Shown here in pieces: positions 1 through 9,146 of a DNA stretch of 64,000 bases; the first letter of the stretch is position 1, and each line of letters starts with the position of its first letter. The notes below the pieces were generated by a model that saw only the letters and a program-made list of their open reading frames with translations, had not been told where the DNA came from and made no database searches. Origin of the DNA: Methanococcoides burtonii DSM 6242 (GTDB lineage: Archaea; Halobacteriota; Methanosarcinia; Methanosarcinales; Methanosarcinaceae); assembly GCF_000013725.1 (NCBI RefSeq), contig NC_007955.1, positions 1,705,579 through 1,769,578 of the forward strand. The letters run 5' to 3'. The position numbers were made by a program, and so were the translations under genes.

Positions 1-840
1 AAGATAGCGGAAGAACTTGTCAGAAAGAATGCTATTGTAATACCTCACGGTTCTTTTGTTGAATATATGGGTACAGAGAGTTTCGCCGAGTTAGCCGTAC
101 CAACCTTTGGTAACAGGGAAGTGCTTGAATGGGAGTCAGACAGGGACAAGGAAAGAGAATGGCTTGAAGGCGCAGGTATCCACATGCCAAAGATCGTCGA
201 TCCTGAAAAGATCGAAAGCCCGGTAATGGTCAAGTACCATGGTGCAAAGGGTGGCAGGGGATTCTTTATTGCCAAGGACTATGAAGAGTTCAAGCAATAT
301 ATTGACCCTAACGAAAAACACACAGTACAGGAATTCATTGTAGGTACACGTTATTATCTCCACTTCTTCTACTCCCCAATAAGAGAAGAAGGATACAAGT
401 TAAGCGAAGGAATACTTGAGATGCTCAGCATGGACCGCAGGGTAGAATCGAACGCTGACGAGATATTCAGGCTCGGATCCCCGAAGGAACTTGAAGACGC
501 AGGCATTCACCCTACATATGTAGTTACAGGAAATGTCCCACTTGTCGCAAGAGAATCCCTTTTGCCACGCATATTCGCACTGGGGGAAAAGGTTGTTGAG
601 GAATCCCTCGGCCTGTTTGGCGGTATGATCGGACCATTCTGTCTTGAGACCGTTTTTACCGACAAACTTGAGATCAAGGTCTTTGAGATCTCAGCCCGTA
701 TAGTTGCAGGTACCAATCTCTACACATCAGGCTCTCCCTACTCAGACATGATCGAGGAAAATCTTTCCACAGGAAAGAGGATCGCACAGGAAATAAAATT
801 GGGAGCCAAGACAGGCAAGCTGGACCTTATTTTGTCATAA
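1..840 (+). CDS. purP: FAICAR synthetase PurP (5' end outside window)
   Basis: Archaeal 5-formaminoimidazole-4-carboxamide ribonucleotide synthetase, which formylates AICAR with formate and ATP late in purine synthesis. The reading frame is open from base 1, and the residues before the first Met (NAIVIPHGSFVEYMG) match the N-terminal part of PurP, so the true start lies left of the window. An ATP-grasp fold is indicated by the VKYHGAKGGRGFF segment and by the late acidic segment EIKVFEISARIVAGTN. It ends in TAA. About 100 residues appear to be missing compared with the usual length near 360. Confidence 0.93.
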   Translation, partial: KIAEELVRKNAIVIPHGSFVEYMGTESFAELAVPTFGNREVLEWESDRDKEREWLEGAGIHMPKIVDPEKIESPVMVKYHGAKGGRGFFIAKDYEEFKQYIDPNEKHTVQEFIVGTRYYLHFFYSPIREEGYKLSEGILEMLSMDRRVESNADEIFRLGSPKELEDAGIHPTYVVTGNVPLVARESLLPRIFALGEKVVEESLGLFGGMIGPFCLETVFTDKLEIKVFEISARIVAGTNLYTSGSPYSDMIEENLSTGKRIAQEIKLGAKTGKLDLILS

Positions 841-985
841 GATCACTTGTAAATATTATAAGTGCCATTGATGCGGCACCCGGCCGGAACTTAATGGCAT
901 ATTCTATATTTTGCCGTTGGAACGATGAAGAAGGTAGTACAAAAAAAGTAGTATTGCAACCAATGGTGTACTCCCAATAAGGTCG

Positions 986-1468
986 TTAATTCGTTTGTTC
1001 AGCCAGCTCCGAGATCTCACTTAACAGCTCTGAAGTTTCATTTAGCATCTCAAGGCTCTTTTCCAGTGCTTCAAGATCCAAGGTCTGCGAGTTTGTTTCT
1101 ACAAGATCCCCAAGATCATAGGACTGTTGTAAAAAGTCCCTGTATTCAGCCATTATGTCTTTAAGGGAAGGAGAAACTGAAAAACTGTCAAGTTCAATGA
1201 GAGCTTTCTCTGAATCTTCTTTCAAAGCTCTGCCAGACCCCTCCATCAAGACAGTGTTGCGTTCAGAAATTGCGTCCTTAATGTTGCTATAATCATCAAG
1301 GATTATCCCCGTGGAATTGGCTGCCCATTGTAAGAACTGAATATCAGTCCTGGCCTGAGAGATAGAGTCCCCAAGTTCATCCACATCATTGCCAATATCT
1401 GCACATCCAGAAGCTCCAATAGATATAATGAGGCACGAAATGATTAAAAGATAATGATAGGGCACCAT
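986..1468 (-). CDS. Small predicted lipoprotein, function unknown
   Basis: About 160 residues. A hydrophobic N-terminal stretch ends in an ASGC lipobox-like site, suggesting export and lipid attachment at the Cys. The rest is acidic and helical with heptad-like Leu/Ile spacing, probably coiled coil. The ATG at 1468 is preferred over a GTG six bases upstream because a GGAG ribosome site lies about 8 bases before it. No family recognised. It is convergent with purP and lies downstream of the kinase-like gene on the same strand. Confidence 0.6.
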   Translation of the reverse strand: MVPYHYLLIISCLIISIGASGCADIGNDVDELGDSISQARTDIQFLQWAANSTGIILDDYSNIKDAISERNTVLMEGSGRALKEDSEKALIELDSFSVSPSLKDIMAEYRDFLQQSYDLGDLVETNSQTLDLEALEKSLEMLNETSELLSEISELAEQTN

Positions 1469-1512
1469 ATTCACAACTCCATTTATAATAACTTACCAAT
1501 ATATTAATTCGG

Positions 1513-2118
1513 TTATATATAAGCGTTTACCAATGCCTGTACAATGAGCATAGCAACCAGAGCGGAGAAGGGAACTATTATGTTATCCAGCTTTTTAGAC
1601 TTTAATTCAAGATACATTCCCACAAGCCCACCGACTATAGACAGGTACCCCACGAGTGGATAGCTAAAAATGATAGCACCGATTAGCCCTGCAAGAGTGC
1701 CTTCCAGCGTTTTAGAAGAACCTTTATAGCACATTTTCCCATGCACTCCAAAAATAGTTGAAAGCCCATCACCCATAGTAAGTACAATTATGGATGCGTA
1801 GCAAATGCTTTCGTTCAGCCTAAAAGAAAGAAGCAGGAGGAAAAGGATAGAGATCAGATATAAAAAAGGAGCCAATGCAAAACTCCTGAATTCACTTTCA
1901 CGCCAAAGGACCTGGAATAGAGAATATTTCGTTAGCAGAGGTTTGCTAAATTCTGTCACTAAAAAAAGAAGGAGAAGGGAACTTACCATTCCCAATGCAA
2001 CATTCTTGCCAAAATAGATAGCCATCAGTGGAAAAAGAGAGCCGCTTATATGCACTGCTTTCCTTATTGGCAAATAAGACCGGACCTTATGCACAGTACA
2101 TATGAAATTTTTAGACAT
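1513..2118 (-). CDS. Polyprenol/diacylglycerol kinase-like membrane protein
   Basis: About 201 residues with six or so hydrophobic segments. The segment GDGLSTIFG, followed by a Lys-rich stretch and KTLEGTLAG, matches the CTP-dependent dolichol/phytol/diacylglycerol kinase family (SEC59/VTE5-like). It likely phosphorylates a prenyl alcohol or lipid in the membrane; the substrate cannot be read from sequence. The ATG at 2118 is chosen over one at 2142 because the shared TATA-like box at 2140-2147 overlaps 2142 and lies about 26 bases from 2118, giving a leaderless transcript. It is divergent from the HerA-like gene. Confidence 0.7.
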   Translation of the reverse strand: MSKNFICTVHKVRSYLPIRKAVHISGSLFPLMAIYFGKNVALGMVSSLLLLFLVTEFSKPLLTKYSLFQVLWRESEFRSFALAPFLYLISILFLLLLSFRLNESICYASIIVLTMGDGLSTIFGVHGKMCYKGSSKTLEGTLAGLIGAIIFSYPLVGYLSIVGGLVGMYLELKSKKLDNIIVPFSALVAMLIVQALVNAYI

Positions 2119-2139
2119 GTGGACTAACCAAAGAAAAAT

Positions 2140-2147
2140 CATATATG
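2140..2147. promoter_or_regulatory. Symmetric TATA-like box between divergent genes
   Basis: The palindrome CATATATG lies between the divergent kinase-like and HerA-like genes. Its centre is about 26 bases from ATG 2170 on the plus strand and about 26 bases from ATG 2118 on the minus strand. That is the spacing expected for two leaderless archaeal transcripts. Confidence 0.5.
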
Positions 2148-2169
2148 TTTAGTTATTGATTAGAACTAA

Positions 2170-3456
2170 ATGATAAAACCAAAGGATGCAATTAGTGCCG
2201 GTGTTGTGAAGAAGCAATACATACTCGGCAGGAGAGATAATAACGAGGAGGGAGTTCTCAATATTGGAAGATATCTCGCGCTTGATCGTTCTTCAGGTTC
2301 ACATGTTGCCATTGATGCCCTCAGGCCCCATGCAATCCTTATATGCGGCAAACGGGGATACGGCAAATCCTATACCATGGGAACCTTGATCGAAGAGATG
2401 ATATTACTTCCACAGGAGATCAAGAAGAACATAGCGACTCTTGTCATTGACACCATGGGAATATTCTGGACCCTTGCCAAAGGCAACGAACCACAAAAGG
2501 AACTGCTCAAGGACTGGGGATTAGAACCAAAGGGATTCGATGTAAATGTGTTTGTGCCTACAGGACATGTCGATGAATACACAAAACGGCATATTGACGT
2601 CATACCTTTTTCAGTTCCTGTTGCTCACTTAAAGGGGTATGACTGGTGCGACCTTTTCAATATCGAAGAAACATCCCCTCTTGGAGTTCTACTTGTAAGG
2701 ACCATTGAGGACATGCGTGAAGCAGAGAATGAGTTCTCCCAGGGAGATGTTGTCAACAGTATAAATGAGGATGAAAGGTCGGATGAGATAACTAAAATGG
2801 CAGCAGAGAACTATTTCAGGACAGCTGCTTCCTGGGGGATCTTTGAGAAGAACGCAAGCGGTTTTTCAGAACTTATCGAAAGCGGCTCTACTGCCATACT
2901 TGACGTAAGCTCTATCAAGAACAATATTGTGCGCTCTGCTGTTGTGGCGATCATTTCAAGGGATATCTATGCCAGACGCTTGCAGGAGAGGCGCACGTAT
3001 GAGAGAATGAGCATGGGAGACGGAGAAGTCGTGCAGGAGATGCCCATGGTCTGGATGTTCATCGATGAAGCACACCTTTTCGTGCCCTCTGAAGGAGAAA
3101 AACTTGCATCCGAGGCCCTTATCAATGAATGGGTGCGTCAGGGAAGGCAACCGGGATTGTCCATAATCTTTGCAACCCAGAGACCTGCGGCAATTCATCC
3201 AGACATAATCTCCCAGTAGGACCTTGTAATGTGTCACAGGCTCACAGCAAAAGAGGATATCGAAGCCCTGGAAGCTATGCGCCCAACATATATGAGAGAG
3301 AACATAGGAGATTCCATAAAGAAGATGGGAGCCGAACGAGGTATTGCTTTTGTTGTTGATGATACATCAGAGAGCACGCATCTTGTAAAAGTGAGACCAA
3401 GATATAGCTGGCATGGCGGCAATGAGCCAAATGCATTGAACCGGAGGGATATTTAA
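2170..3456 (+). CDS. HerA-like/DUF87 ATPase with in-frame UAG codon (possible pyrrolysine)
   Basis: A P-loop ATPase of the HerA/FtsK group: Walker A GKRGYGKS at residues 60-67, Walker B in MVWMFIDEAHLF near 294-305, and the downstream FATQRP motif. Codon 350 (3217-3219) is TAG. The same frame continues for 78 more codons (DLVMCHRLTAKEDIEAL...), which is the conserved C-terminal part of the family, and ends in TAA. That TAA shares one base with the ATG of the next gene (TAATG), so ribosomes probably reach it. In Methanosarcinaceae UAG can encode pyrrolysine, so one full-length protein of 428 residues is favoured over a pseudogene, but readthrough is inferred. Related proteins act in DNA translocation or end processing. 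Confidence 0.75.
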
Positions 3457-4397
3457 TGGAACTTAAGAAAAGCGCAGACATGGTAATTAACACCTGTATG
3501 GGTGCAAAGAAGGGAGAGACAGTGCTTATTGTCACCGATACATGCACTGATAAGATGATCTCAGAGGCACTTTATGATTCCGCAGTGGATGCGGGGTGTG
3601 AGGCCATACTACTCACAATGGAACCCAGAGATCAGCACGGTGCTGAACCGCCTGTCCTTGTTGAGGAAGCTATGAAAAACGCAGATGTTCTTCTTGCCCC
3701 TGCTTCAAAGTCACTGACCCATACACAGGCACGTAAGAAAGCTTCTGATAACGGTACCCGCACAGCTACGATGCCGGGGATCAATCTGACCATGATGCAG
3801 GAAGGAGGATTGAATGCAAATTATGAGGATATAGGAATACTTGCGGACGAACTTCTTGAGACACTAAAAGGATCGAAGGAGGTTCGCATCACCACCGAGA
3901 AGGGGACAGACCTTGTCCTTGATGTGGAAGGCTGTGAGTGGATGGCCGATACAGGAATGTGCCATGAGAAAGGCACTACCTCGAACCTTCCGGCAGGAGA
4001 GATGTACATTGCCCCGAAGAATGTGAACGGCAAAGCCGTCATTGATGGGTCCATGGGAGGTATCGGGTTGCTGGACAAGCCATTGGTCATAGAGATCAGG
4101 AACAGGTCAGCAGTTAGTTTTGAAGGAGAAGGTGCGGAAAAACTTGAGGCGATGGTGGAAAATGTAGGGGCTGACGGGCGCAATATTGCAGAACTCGGCA
4201 TAGGGATAAATCCTGCGGCGCGCCTTATCGGAGTCATCCTCGAGGATGAAAAAGTGGGAGGAACGATACACATTGCATTGGGAGATAATTCCACATTTGG
4301 AGGCGATGTGAAAGTTGACCTGCACCTTGATGGCATAATTACTGAACCAAAGGTCTTTGTCGATGGGGTTGACCTGAATGTCAAGCGTTTTGCTTAA
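3456..4397 (+). CDS. M29-like aminopeptidase (AmpS/leucyl aminopeptidase family)
   Basis: A 313-residue cytosolic protein resembling archaeal thermophilic-aminopeptidase (M29) homologues. The C-terminal GIGINPAARL and the HIALGDNSTFGG segment are typical of the metal-binding half. It is shorter than classical M29 enzymes (about 370-410 residues), so substrate and activity are uncertain. Its ATG overlaps the stop of the HerA-like ATPase by one base, indicating translational coupling and a shared transcript. Confidence 0.75.
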   Translation: MELKKSADMVINTCMGAKKGETVLIVTDTCTDKMISEALYDSAVDAGCEAILLTMEPRDQHGAEPPVLVEEAMKNADVLLAPASKSLTHTQARKKASDNGTRTATMPGINLTMMQEGGLNANYEDIGILADELLETLKGSKEVRITTEKGTDLVLDVEGCEWMADTGMCHEKGTTSNLPAGEMYIAPKNVNGKAVIDGSMGGIGLLDKPLVIEIRNRSAVSFEGEGAEKLEAMVENVGADGRNIAELGIGINPAARLIGVILEDEKVGGTIHIALGDNSTFGGDVKVDLHLDGIITEPKVFVDGVDLNVKRFA

Positions 4398-4417
4398 GGA
4401 ACTACATCAACTTTTTA

Positions 4418-4439
4418 TACCGGCAGTGTTATGCCGGTA
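4418..4439. other. Hairpin between peptidase and leuD genes
   Basis: A perfect 8-bp inverted repeat, TACCGGCA / TGCCGGTA, with a 6-base loop, 20 bases after the peptidase stop. A TATA-like stretch (TTTATATTTA near 4490) follows before leuD. It may act in transcript ending or stability. There is no long T-tract right after it. Confidence 0.4.
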
Positions 4440-4518
4440 GAAAGTACTTAAATAACTAAACGCTATAATCAGAGCATAAGATATCGCATTTATATTTAAA
4501 ATATCACCGGTGATCATA

Positions 4519-5001
4519 ATGAAAGGAAGAGTTTGGAAATTCGGAGATGACGTGGACACTGATGCAGTCATCCCGGGCAGATACCTTGTGATGAACACAC
4601 CAGAGGAACTTGCCCCATATACTTTTGTTGGCGTACGCCCTGAATTTGCAGGGAATGTGAAGGAAAACGACATCGTTGTTGCAGGTAACAATTTTGGTTG
4701 TGGCTCTTCAAGGGAACATGCACCTATCGCCCTTAAGGGATCAAAGATCGGTTGCGTCATCGCAAAGTCGTTCGCAAGAATATTTTTCAGGAACGCGATC
4801 AATATCGGTGTTGCGCTTCTGGAATGCCCTGAGACAGACAAGATCGAAGACGGAGACGAGCTTACCGTTGACATTGCATCTGGTATTATTGAGAACCTTA
4901 CAAAAGGTGAAAAGTACCAGGCTATACCTTTACCTGATTTTGTCCGTGGTATCGTAGATGCCGGCGGTTTAAAGGAATACACAAGGAAGATCATTAACTG
5001 A
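4519..5001 (+). CDS. leuD: 3-isopropylmalate dehydratase small subunit (LeuD/HacB family)
   Basis: The swivelling small subunit of an aconitase-type dehydratase, 160 residues. It shows the conserved GNNFGCGSSREHAP segment (about residues 56-69) and the substrate-loop tetrapeptide YLVM, closer to the isopropylmalate type than to the YLRT of homoaconitases. It works with a large Fe-S subunit not in this window, in leucine synthesis or the 2-oxoacid elongation that feeds coenzyme B. The ATG at 4519 is preferred over the GTG at 4510 because that GTG lies inside the ribosome site GGTGATC. leuB follows after about 100 bases. Confidence 0.88.
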   Translation: MKGRVWKFGDDVDTDAVIPGRYLVMNTPEELAPYTFVGVRPEFAGNVKENDIVVAGNNFGCGSSREHAPIALKGSKIGCVIAKSFARIFFRNAINIGVALLECPETDKIEDGDELTVDIASGIIENLTKGEKYQAIPLPDFVRGIVDAGGLKEYTRKIIN

Positions 5002-5057
5002 TCTTTCTATTCCTTGTTTTTGATTTGATATTTTGTTGAGTCTTTTGCTGACCGACT

Positions 5058-5099
5058 AAAATATAAAAAAAATAGATTTCACATAATCAATAAGGAGGA
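5058..5099 (+). promoter_or_regulatory. Promoter and strong ribosome-binding site of leuB
   Basis: An A-rich TATA box AAATATAAA (5058-5066) is followed by a strong Shine-Dalgarno AAGGAGGA (5092-5099), five bases before the ATG at 5105. This suggests leuB has its own efficient start in addition to any readthrough from leuD. Confidence 0.55.
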
Positions 5100-5104
5100 T
5101 AAAT

Positions 5105-6232
5105 ATGGCACAATATAAAATTCCGGTCCTGCCGGGTGACGGTATCGGCCCTGAGATCATTACCGAGGGTAAGAAGGTAATCGATGCAGCTGGAGAGAAA
5201 TTTGGATTCGATGTAGACTGGATAGAGTACCCACAAGGAGCTGACCACTACCTTGAAACAGGAGAACTTATCTCCGAAGATACGCTCAAAGAACTTTCAG
5301 CATATGATGCGATCTACCTCGGTTCCATTGGTGACGACAGGATAGCACCTGGTGTGCTTGAGAAAGGAATCCTGCTCGCTGCAAGGTTCTACTTCGACCA
5401 GTACATCAACCTGCGCCCTATCAAGCTTCTTGAAGGTGTATGGTGCCCGCTTAAAGACAAGACCCCGGCCGACATCGACTTCACTGTCGTAAGGGAAAAC
5501 ACTGAGGATTTCTACATCGGCATTGGCGGACGTGCAAAGACCGGAGCTAGCAAGGACCTGCTCGAGGTTTCAAGGACACTGTACTCTGCAAAGTTCGGAC
5601 TCGACATTGAGACCGACAGCGAAGAGATCGCATACCAGATAGGTATGATCTCAAAGGAAGGAACCCAGAGGGTCATCGACTACTCCTTCGACCTTGCTGA
5701 GAAGAGTGACAAGCACGTTTCATCAGTTGACAAGGCGAACGTCCTTTCAGACATCTACGGATTCTGGAGAGAGGAGTTCAACACTATCGCAGCCAAGCAC
5801 CCTGATGTTAAGACAGACTTGAACTATGTCGACGCTATTACAATGTGGTTCGTCAAGAACCCAGAATGGTTCGATATCGTAGTCACACCTAACATGTTCG
5901 GTGACATCATCACTGACCTGGGCGCAATGGTACAGGGCGGTCTCGGACTCGCACCTGGCGGAAACATCAACCCTAACGGTACCAGCATGTTCGAGCCTAT
6001 CCACGGTTCAGCACCAAAGTACAAGGGACTGAACAAGGTAAATCCTATCGCAACCATATGGGCAGGTTCAATGCTCATTGAACAGCTCGGTGAGAAGGAA
6101 GCAGCAGATGCCATCGTATCCGCCATCGAGAAGAACATTCTCGAAGCAAAGGTCCAGACCTACGACATGGGCGGCTCAAGCACTACCTCCGATGTTGGTA
6201 GCGACATCGCAAGAATTCTGCTCGAGATGTAA
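5105..6232 (+). CDS. leuB: 3-isopropylmalate/isocitrate-type dehydrogenase
   Basis: A 375-residue NAD(P)-dependent beta-decarboxylating dehydrogenase. Signatures are [10 protein letters not shown] near the N-terminus, [13 protein letters not shown] near residue 130 and the metal/cofactor segment [13 protein letters not shown] near 263. Adjacency to leuD supports 3-isopropylmalate dehydrogenase. A homoisocitrate or isocitrate specificity cannot be excluded from sequence alone. Confidence 0.88.
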   Translation: MAQYKIPVLPGDGIGPEIITEGKKVIDAAGEKFGFDVDWIEYPQGADHYLETGELISEDTLKELSAYDAIYLGSIGDDRIAPGVLEKGILLAARFYFDQYINLRPIKLLEGVWCPLKDKTPADIDFTVVRENTEDFYIGIGGRAKTGASKDLLEVSRTLYSAKFGLDIETDSEEIAYQIGMISKEGTQRVIDYSFDLAEKSDKHVSSVDKANVLSDIYGFWREEFNTIAAKHPDVKTDLNYVDAITMWFVKNPEWFDIVVTPNMFGDIITDLGAMVQGGLGLAPGGNINPNGTSMFEPIHGSAPKYKGLNKVNPIATIWAGSMLIEQLGEKEAADAIVSAIEKNILEAKVQTYDMGGSSTTSDVGSDIARILLEM

Positions 6233-6245
6233 TTTAGCATCTCAC

Positions 6246-6280
6246 TTTTTCTTTTTTGCCTTCACGCCAGGATCGGCGTG
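6246..6280 (+). terminator. Terminator after leuB
   Basis: A T-rich run (6246-6257) just after the leuB stop, followed by a perfect hairpin CACGCC / GGCGTG (6263-6280) with a 6-base loop. In archaea the T-run alone is usually enough to end transcription. Confidence 0.5.
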
Positions 6281-6358
6281 GGGGATATTTCGTTTTTTAT
6301 GATCATATGGTAGAAAAGAAGACATTTTGCCAGATCAAAACTCTTCGATAATTTTATA

Positions 6359-6556
6359 ATGTATAGCGTCCAGTTTTATGGTATGTCATATTCAACCTTA
6401 CATGCCCCCATCTGGGGACTTATCACATTCATCATGGGAATACCGATAGTCTATCTCATGAGTGAAGACCGCCAATGGAAACCAGCGATAAAAACTGCAT
6501 TTTTGATTGCAATTGGCACCACCATTGCTGCAATTATTGGCTATTTTTATCCATGA
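6359..6556 (+). CDS. Small two-helix membrane protein, unknown
   Basis: 65 residues with two predicted membrane helices (about 17-34 and 45-62) joined by a charged loop (SEDRQWKPAIK). No clear ribosome site precedes the ATG, so a leaderless transcript is possible. No family recognised. It is the last intact gene before the accessory island. Confidence 0.5.
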   Translation: MYSVQFYGMSYSTLHAPIWGLITFIMGIPIVYLMSEDRQWKPAIKTAFLIAIGTTIAAIIGYFYP

Positions 6557-6687
6557 CCAATTTATCGCCCATTAAAGCAAACCGAGATTCTCAAATTAAC
6601 TTTTCGCCTTAAAAACGTAACTCTTTTTTCAAGACTACTGGTACCACCCCGAGCATAGCTTATGCATTACATTTAGGTTGTAGAAAA

Positions 6688-7547
6688 TGTGCCAGTCCAT
6701 GAAATATTATTACGATATTTTGGACGGAATCTGTACCAAAGATTCAATTGCTAACTATCTGAACAATATAATGTATCAATATCCAATTTTTGTATTTCTT
6801 AGATCTCGATGACATTGCATCTTATGTTGAGAGTGGCCATTATGCCGATAAGGACTGGTACTTCAGGCATAAGGTTTCGTCAATGATAAAGCTCATCGTT
6901 ATGAAATGTTATAGAAACCCCTCATTTGAGAAAACAATAACGGCATTATGAATCTTCCATCCCCTGCAACACTGCATCATTTTGTAAAATACAGACTTGG
7001 AGAAACTGGATTCGATGAAGTAATGTTCAAAATTGGAAAGAATATCTCCAAAAATACAAAGATAAGAGATGCGAAAACAGATTCAACTCCACTTGAAGCA
7101 TCAAGATATGACAAGTATGCAGATTACAATCCGCATTATAATTGTAAGATGGACAAAGTTCACATCACCATGATTGGAACACTTCCAATCTATATAACTC
7201 ATACAAAAAGTGCTTATCACGATTCTCCTGAATTGAAGAAACATATTGATGCATTGGTAAAAATGGGAGTGAAAAAACAGGCAGGGATGCACTTGCGAAA
7301 CAAGAACATCGAAGATGATAGATTCGATGAAGATTATTTGCATAGGAGTGAATGGGAACGAGTACACAAGCATATTAAATGGACTGTAAAGTTCGATATC
7401 AGTGGAATGAAAAATGGTAGTAAGAAACTGTATTCAATTATGAATTTCGTTACATATCAATTGCTTGTAGCTACAAATTTGCAAAATGAGTTAGTATCTT
7501 TAACCTCATTTTGCAAATTATGTATGAGCTTGATGTCATCAAATTAG
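6688..7547 (+). pseudogene. Degraded DDE transposase remnant
   Basis: Three reading-frame pieces in a row. An N-terminal stretch starts at 6688 and ends in a stop near 6810. A frame continuing DIASYVESGHYADKDW breaks at 6950. The main piece starts at 6948 and contains the transposase-like segments IRDAKTDSTPLEASRYDKY and KKLYSIMNFVTYQLLVATN. At least one frameshift and missing C-terminal catalytic sequence show it is dead. The IS family could not be assigned and no clear terminal repeats were found. Confidence 0.6.
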
Positions 7548-7740
7548 AATGGGAAGATTATGAACTAATTTGATAATCTCTAGGCATAATGGAACTGCCA
7601 CTAAAGTTTTTATTTTGTACATAATCTTTAGAAGAAGTATGCGTATAAAATTTTTATGGTATCGTTTTAATCGACATTAAAAAGTCTTGGAAAGTTTCAA
7701 TATATTTTTCAGCCATATTGATTTTTCGGGCAAAGCCCAC

Positions 7741-8103
7741 ATTAAAGCAAACTATATACAACAAAACGAGATATTATTAATCATCGGGACTAATGTCGTA
7801 GTATCATATTCGTTTTGAGAGATACTTTGGGAAGCCTTCATGAAGATAAAGAGGATCGTTGTTAAGAACCTATTTGGAACGTTCGACCATGATGTTTCGT
7901 TGAACATAGAAGAACATATCACTATTCTTCACGGACCGAACGGTATTGGTAAGACTGTCCTACTTAAGATATTGAACTCGCTGTTCCGTTCTAACTATTA
8001 TGAGCTTTACCGCATTCCTTTCAGCAGGCTCGAGATCGAATTCAGTGACCGGAGCAGACTTTTAGTAAGAAAGAAACTGCATCTGGATGAAACTGAACCC
8101 ATC
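7741..8103 (+). repeat. Duplication A, copy 1 (ariA promoter plus 5' end)
   Basis: About 363 bases nearly identical to 18476-18838. It covers roughly 100 bases upstream of ariA and the first ~88 codons. Homology begins at the AAGCAAACTATATAC region and stops abruptly after the codons for ETEPI. Confidence 0.9.
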
Positions 8104-8124
8104 AACGTCCGACTGCAAAAATAA
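7840..8124 (+). pseudogene. Truncated ariA (PARIS ATPase) fragment
   Basis: 94 codons starting MKIKRIVVKNLFGTFDHDV. It contains an intact Walker A (GPNGIGKT) but ends shortly after the duplicated segment, so signature and Walker B motifs are absent. It matches the N-terminus of the full ariA at 18576 with a few substitutions. It is best seen as a relic of recombination, though its upstream region is kept and it may still be transcribed. Confidence 0.85.
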
Positions 8125-8202
8125 GCACGTGCATGAAATATATAACCTTTGGAATGTGATTTTGGGACTGGTGATCGGAATCGTAGCCAGACGTTATCAC
8201 GA

Positions 8203-8238
8203 AGGTGTCCACCCCTCCCAAAAAACCAGGTGGTCACC
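8203..8238. repeat. Inverted element, copy 1 (3' side of fic)
   Basis: AGGTGTCCACC (8203-8213), a 15-base spacer, then GGTGGTCACC (8229-8238), forming a near-perfect stem. The left 11-mer and the spacer length are identical to the element at 9147-9183. It overlaps the fic stop codon and on the minus strand carries T6 in the loop, so it may also serve as terminator. Confidence 0.6.
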
Positions 8239-9136
8239 CATCCGGCCATTTGGAATACTGGCTGATCAAAAACCCAAGCGTGCTTTCCAGGTTATTTTCC
8301 TGTGAGTACAACCGGAGGCACTCATAATATTTGCTCCTGTCCTCGAGAAGTATGTTTATCGGAGGATAGTCCTTTTGCAGCAGGGCATAGTTCAATAACA
8401 GCCTTCCGACCCTGCCGTTGCCGTCTTCAAAGGGATGGATGTATTCAAACTGGTTATGCAGTATTGCCGCAAGCAGAAGTGGTTTTATTTCTTCCCGGTT
8501 TTCATTGTACCAGGCGGTTAGTTCGTTGAGTTCCCTTTCAATTTCAGTGCTTGGGATTCCCTGATGTACAATATTTCCCCGTCCGTCCCGTATGATAACT
8601 TCCACATCCCTGAGTTTGCCTGCGAAATCTTTGCTTTCCCTGAAACACATTTCATGGAGTTCCAGTATAAGTGAAATGGATAATTTTTCATCCGTGTTCC
8701 TGATGTAATCTACAGCTTCTGCAACTCCGATTGATTCTAGTTCATCGTCTGTACGGGCTTTTGCATTGTTTTTAAGGATGTCGTGAACTTCATCGGGGGA
8801 GATCGTGGAACCTTCGATTGCGTTTGTGTTGTAAACAAAAGTTTCGGTGAACGTTTTCCATTGCAGCGGGTCCAGGTGAGCAATCTGAATATCACTGTCG
8901 TATTCGTTCAGCTTCAGGATTTCCTTTCTGGTAAGTGAGAATTTAAGCAGGTTTTTCGGGGAATCCAGTTCCTTAAGAATGGATTCTTCCGCATCCTTCC
9001 TGAGTGTGCTGATATCCGCTTCATTCAGGTTCAGGCCAAGGTAGCGGCGAATCTTCCTTGTTTTTCCCCTGATTTTGTAGGAATGGGTGAGGTAGTACTT
9101 TGTATTGTGTCCCTGTTTTCGCTTCTCGATATACAC
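8234..9136 (-). CDS. Fic-domain protein (AMPylator-type)
   Basis: About 300 residues. The canonical Fic motif HPFEDGNGRVGR near the C-terminus predicts transfer of AMP or another nucleotide phosphate to a protein hydroxyl. Upstream, TNAIEG matches the [S/T]xxxE[G/N] inhibitory motif, so this is a class II, self-inhibited Fic protein. The N-terminal YIEKRKQG...KYYLTHSY part resembles that of many stand-alone archaeal Fic proteins. The GTG at 9136 is chosen because the family-like region starts there; the frame stays open to an ATG at 9232, but the extra part overlaps an inverted repeat and a TATA-like stretch. It may act as a toxin, a defence effector or a regulator. Confidence 0.88.
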   Translation of the reverse strand: MYIEKRKQGHNTKYYLTHSYKIRGKTRKIRRYLGLNLNEADISTLRKDAEESILKELDSPKNLLKFSLTRKEILKLNEYDSDIQIAHLDPLQWKTFTETFVYNTNAIEGSTISPDEVHDILKNNAKARTDDELESIGVAEAVDYIRNTDEKLSISLILELHEMCFRESKDFAGKLRDVEVIIRDGRGNIVHQGIPSTEIERELNELTAWYNENREEIKPLLLAAILHNQFEYIHPFEDGNGRVGRLLLNYALLQKDYPPINILLEDRSKYYECLRLYSQENNLESTLGFLISQYSKWPDG

Positions 9137-9146
9137 ATTATATAAT

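Noticed and set aside
3821-4384. Long minus-strand frame opposite the M29-like peptidase
   Set aside because: Shadow frame caused by codon bias of the real gene; Ser/Pro-rich nonsense composition and no start signals.
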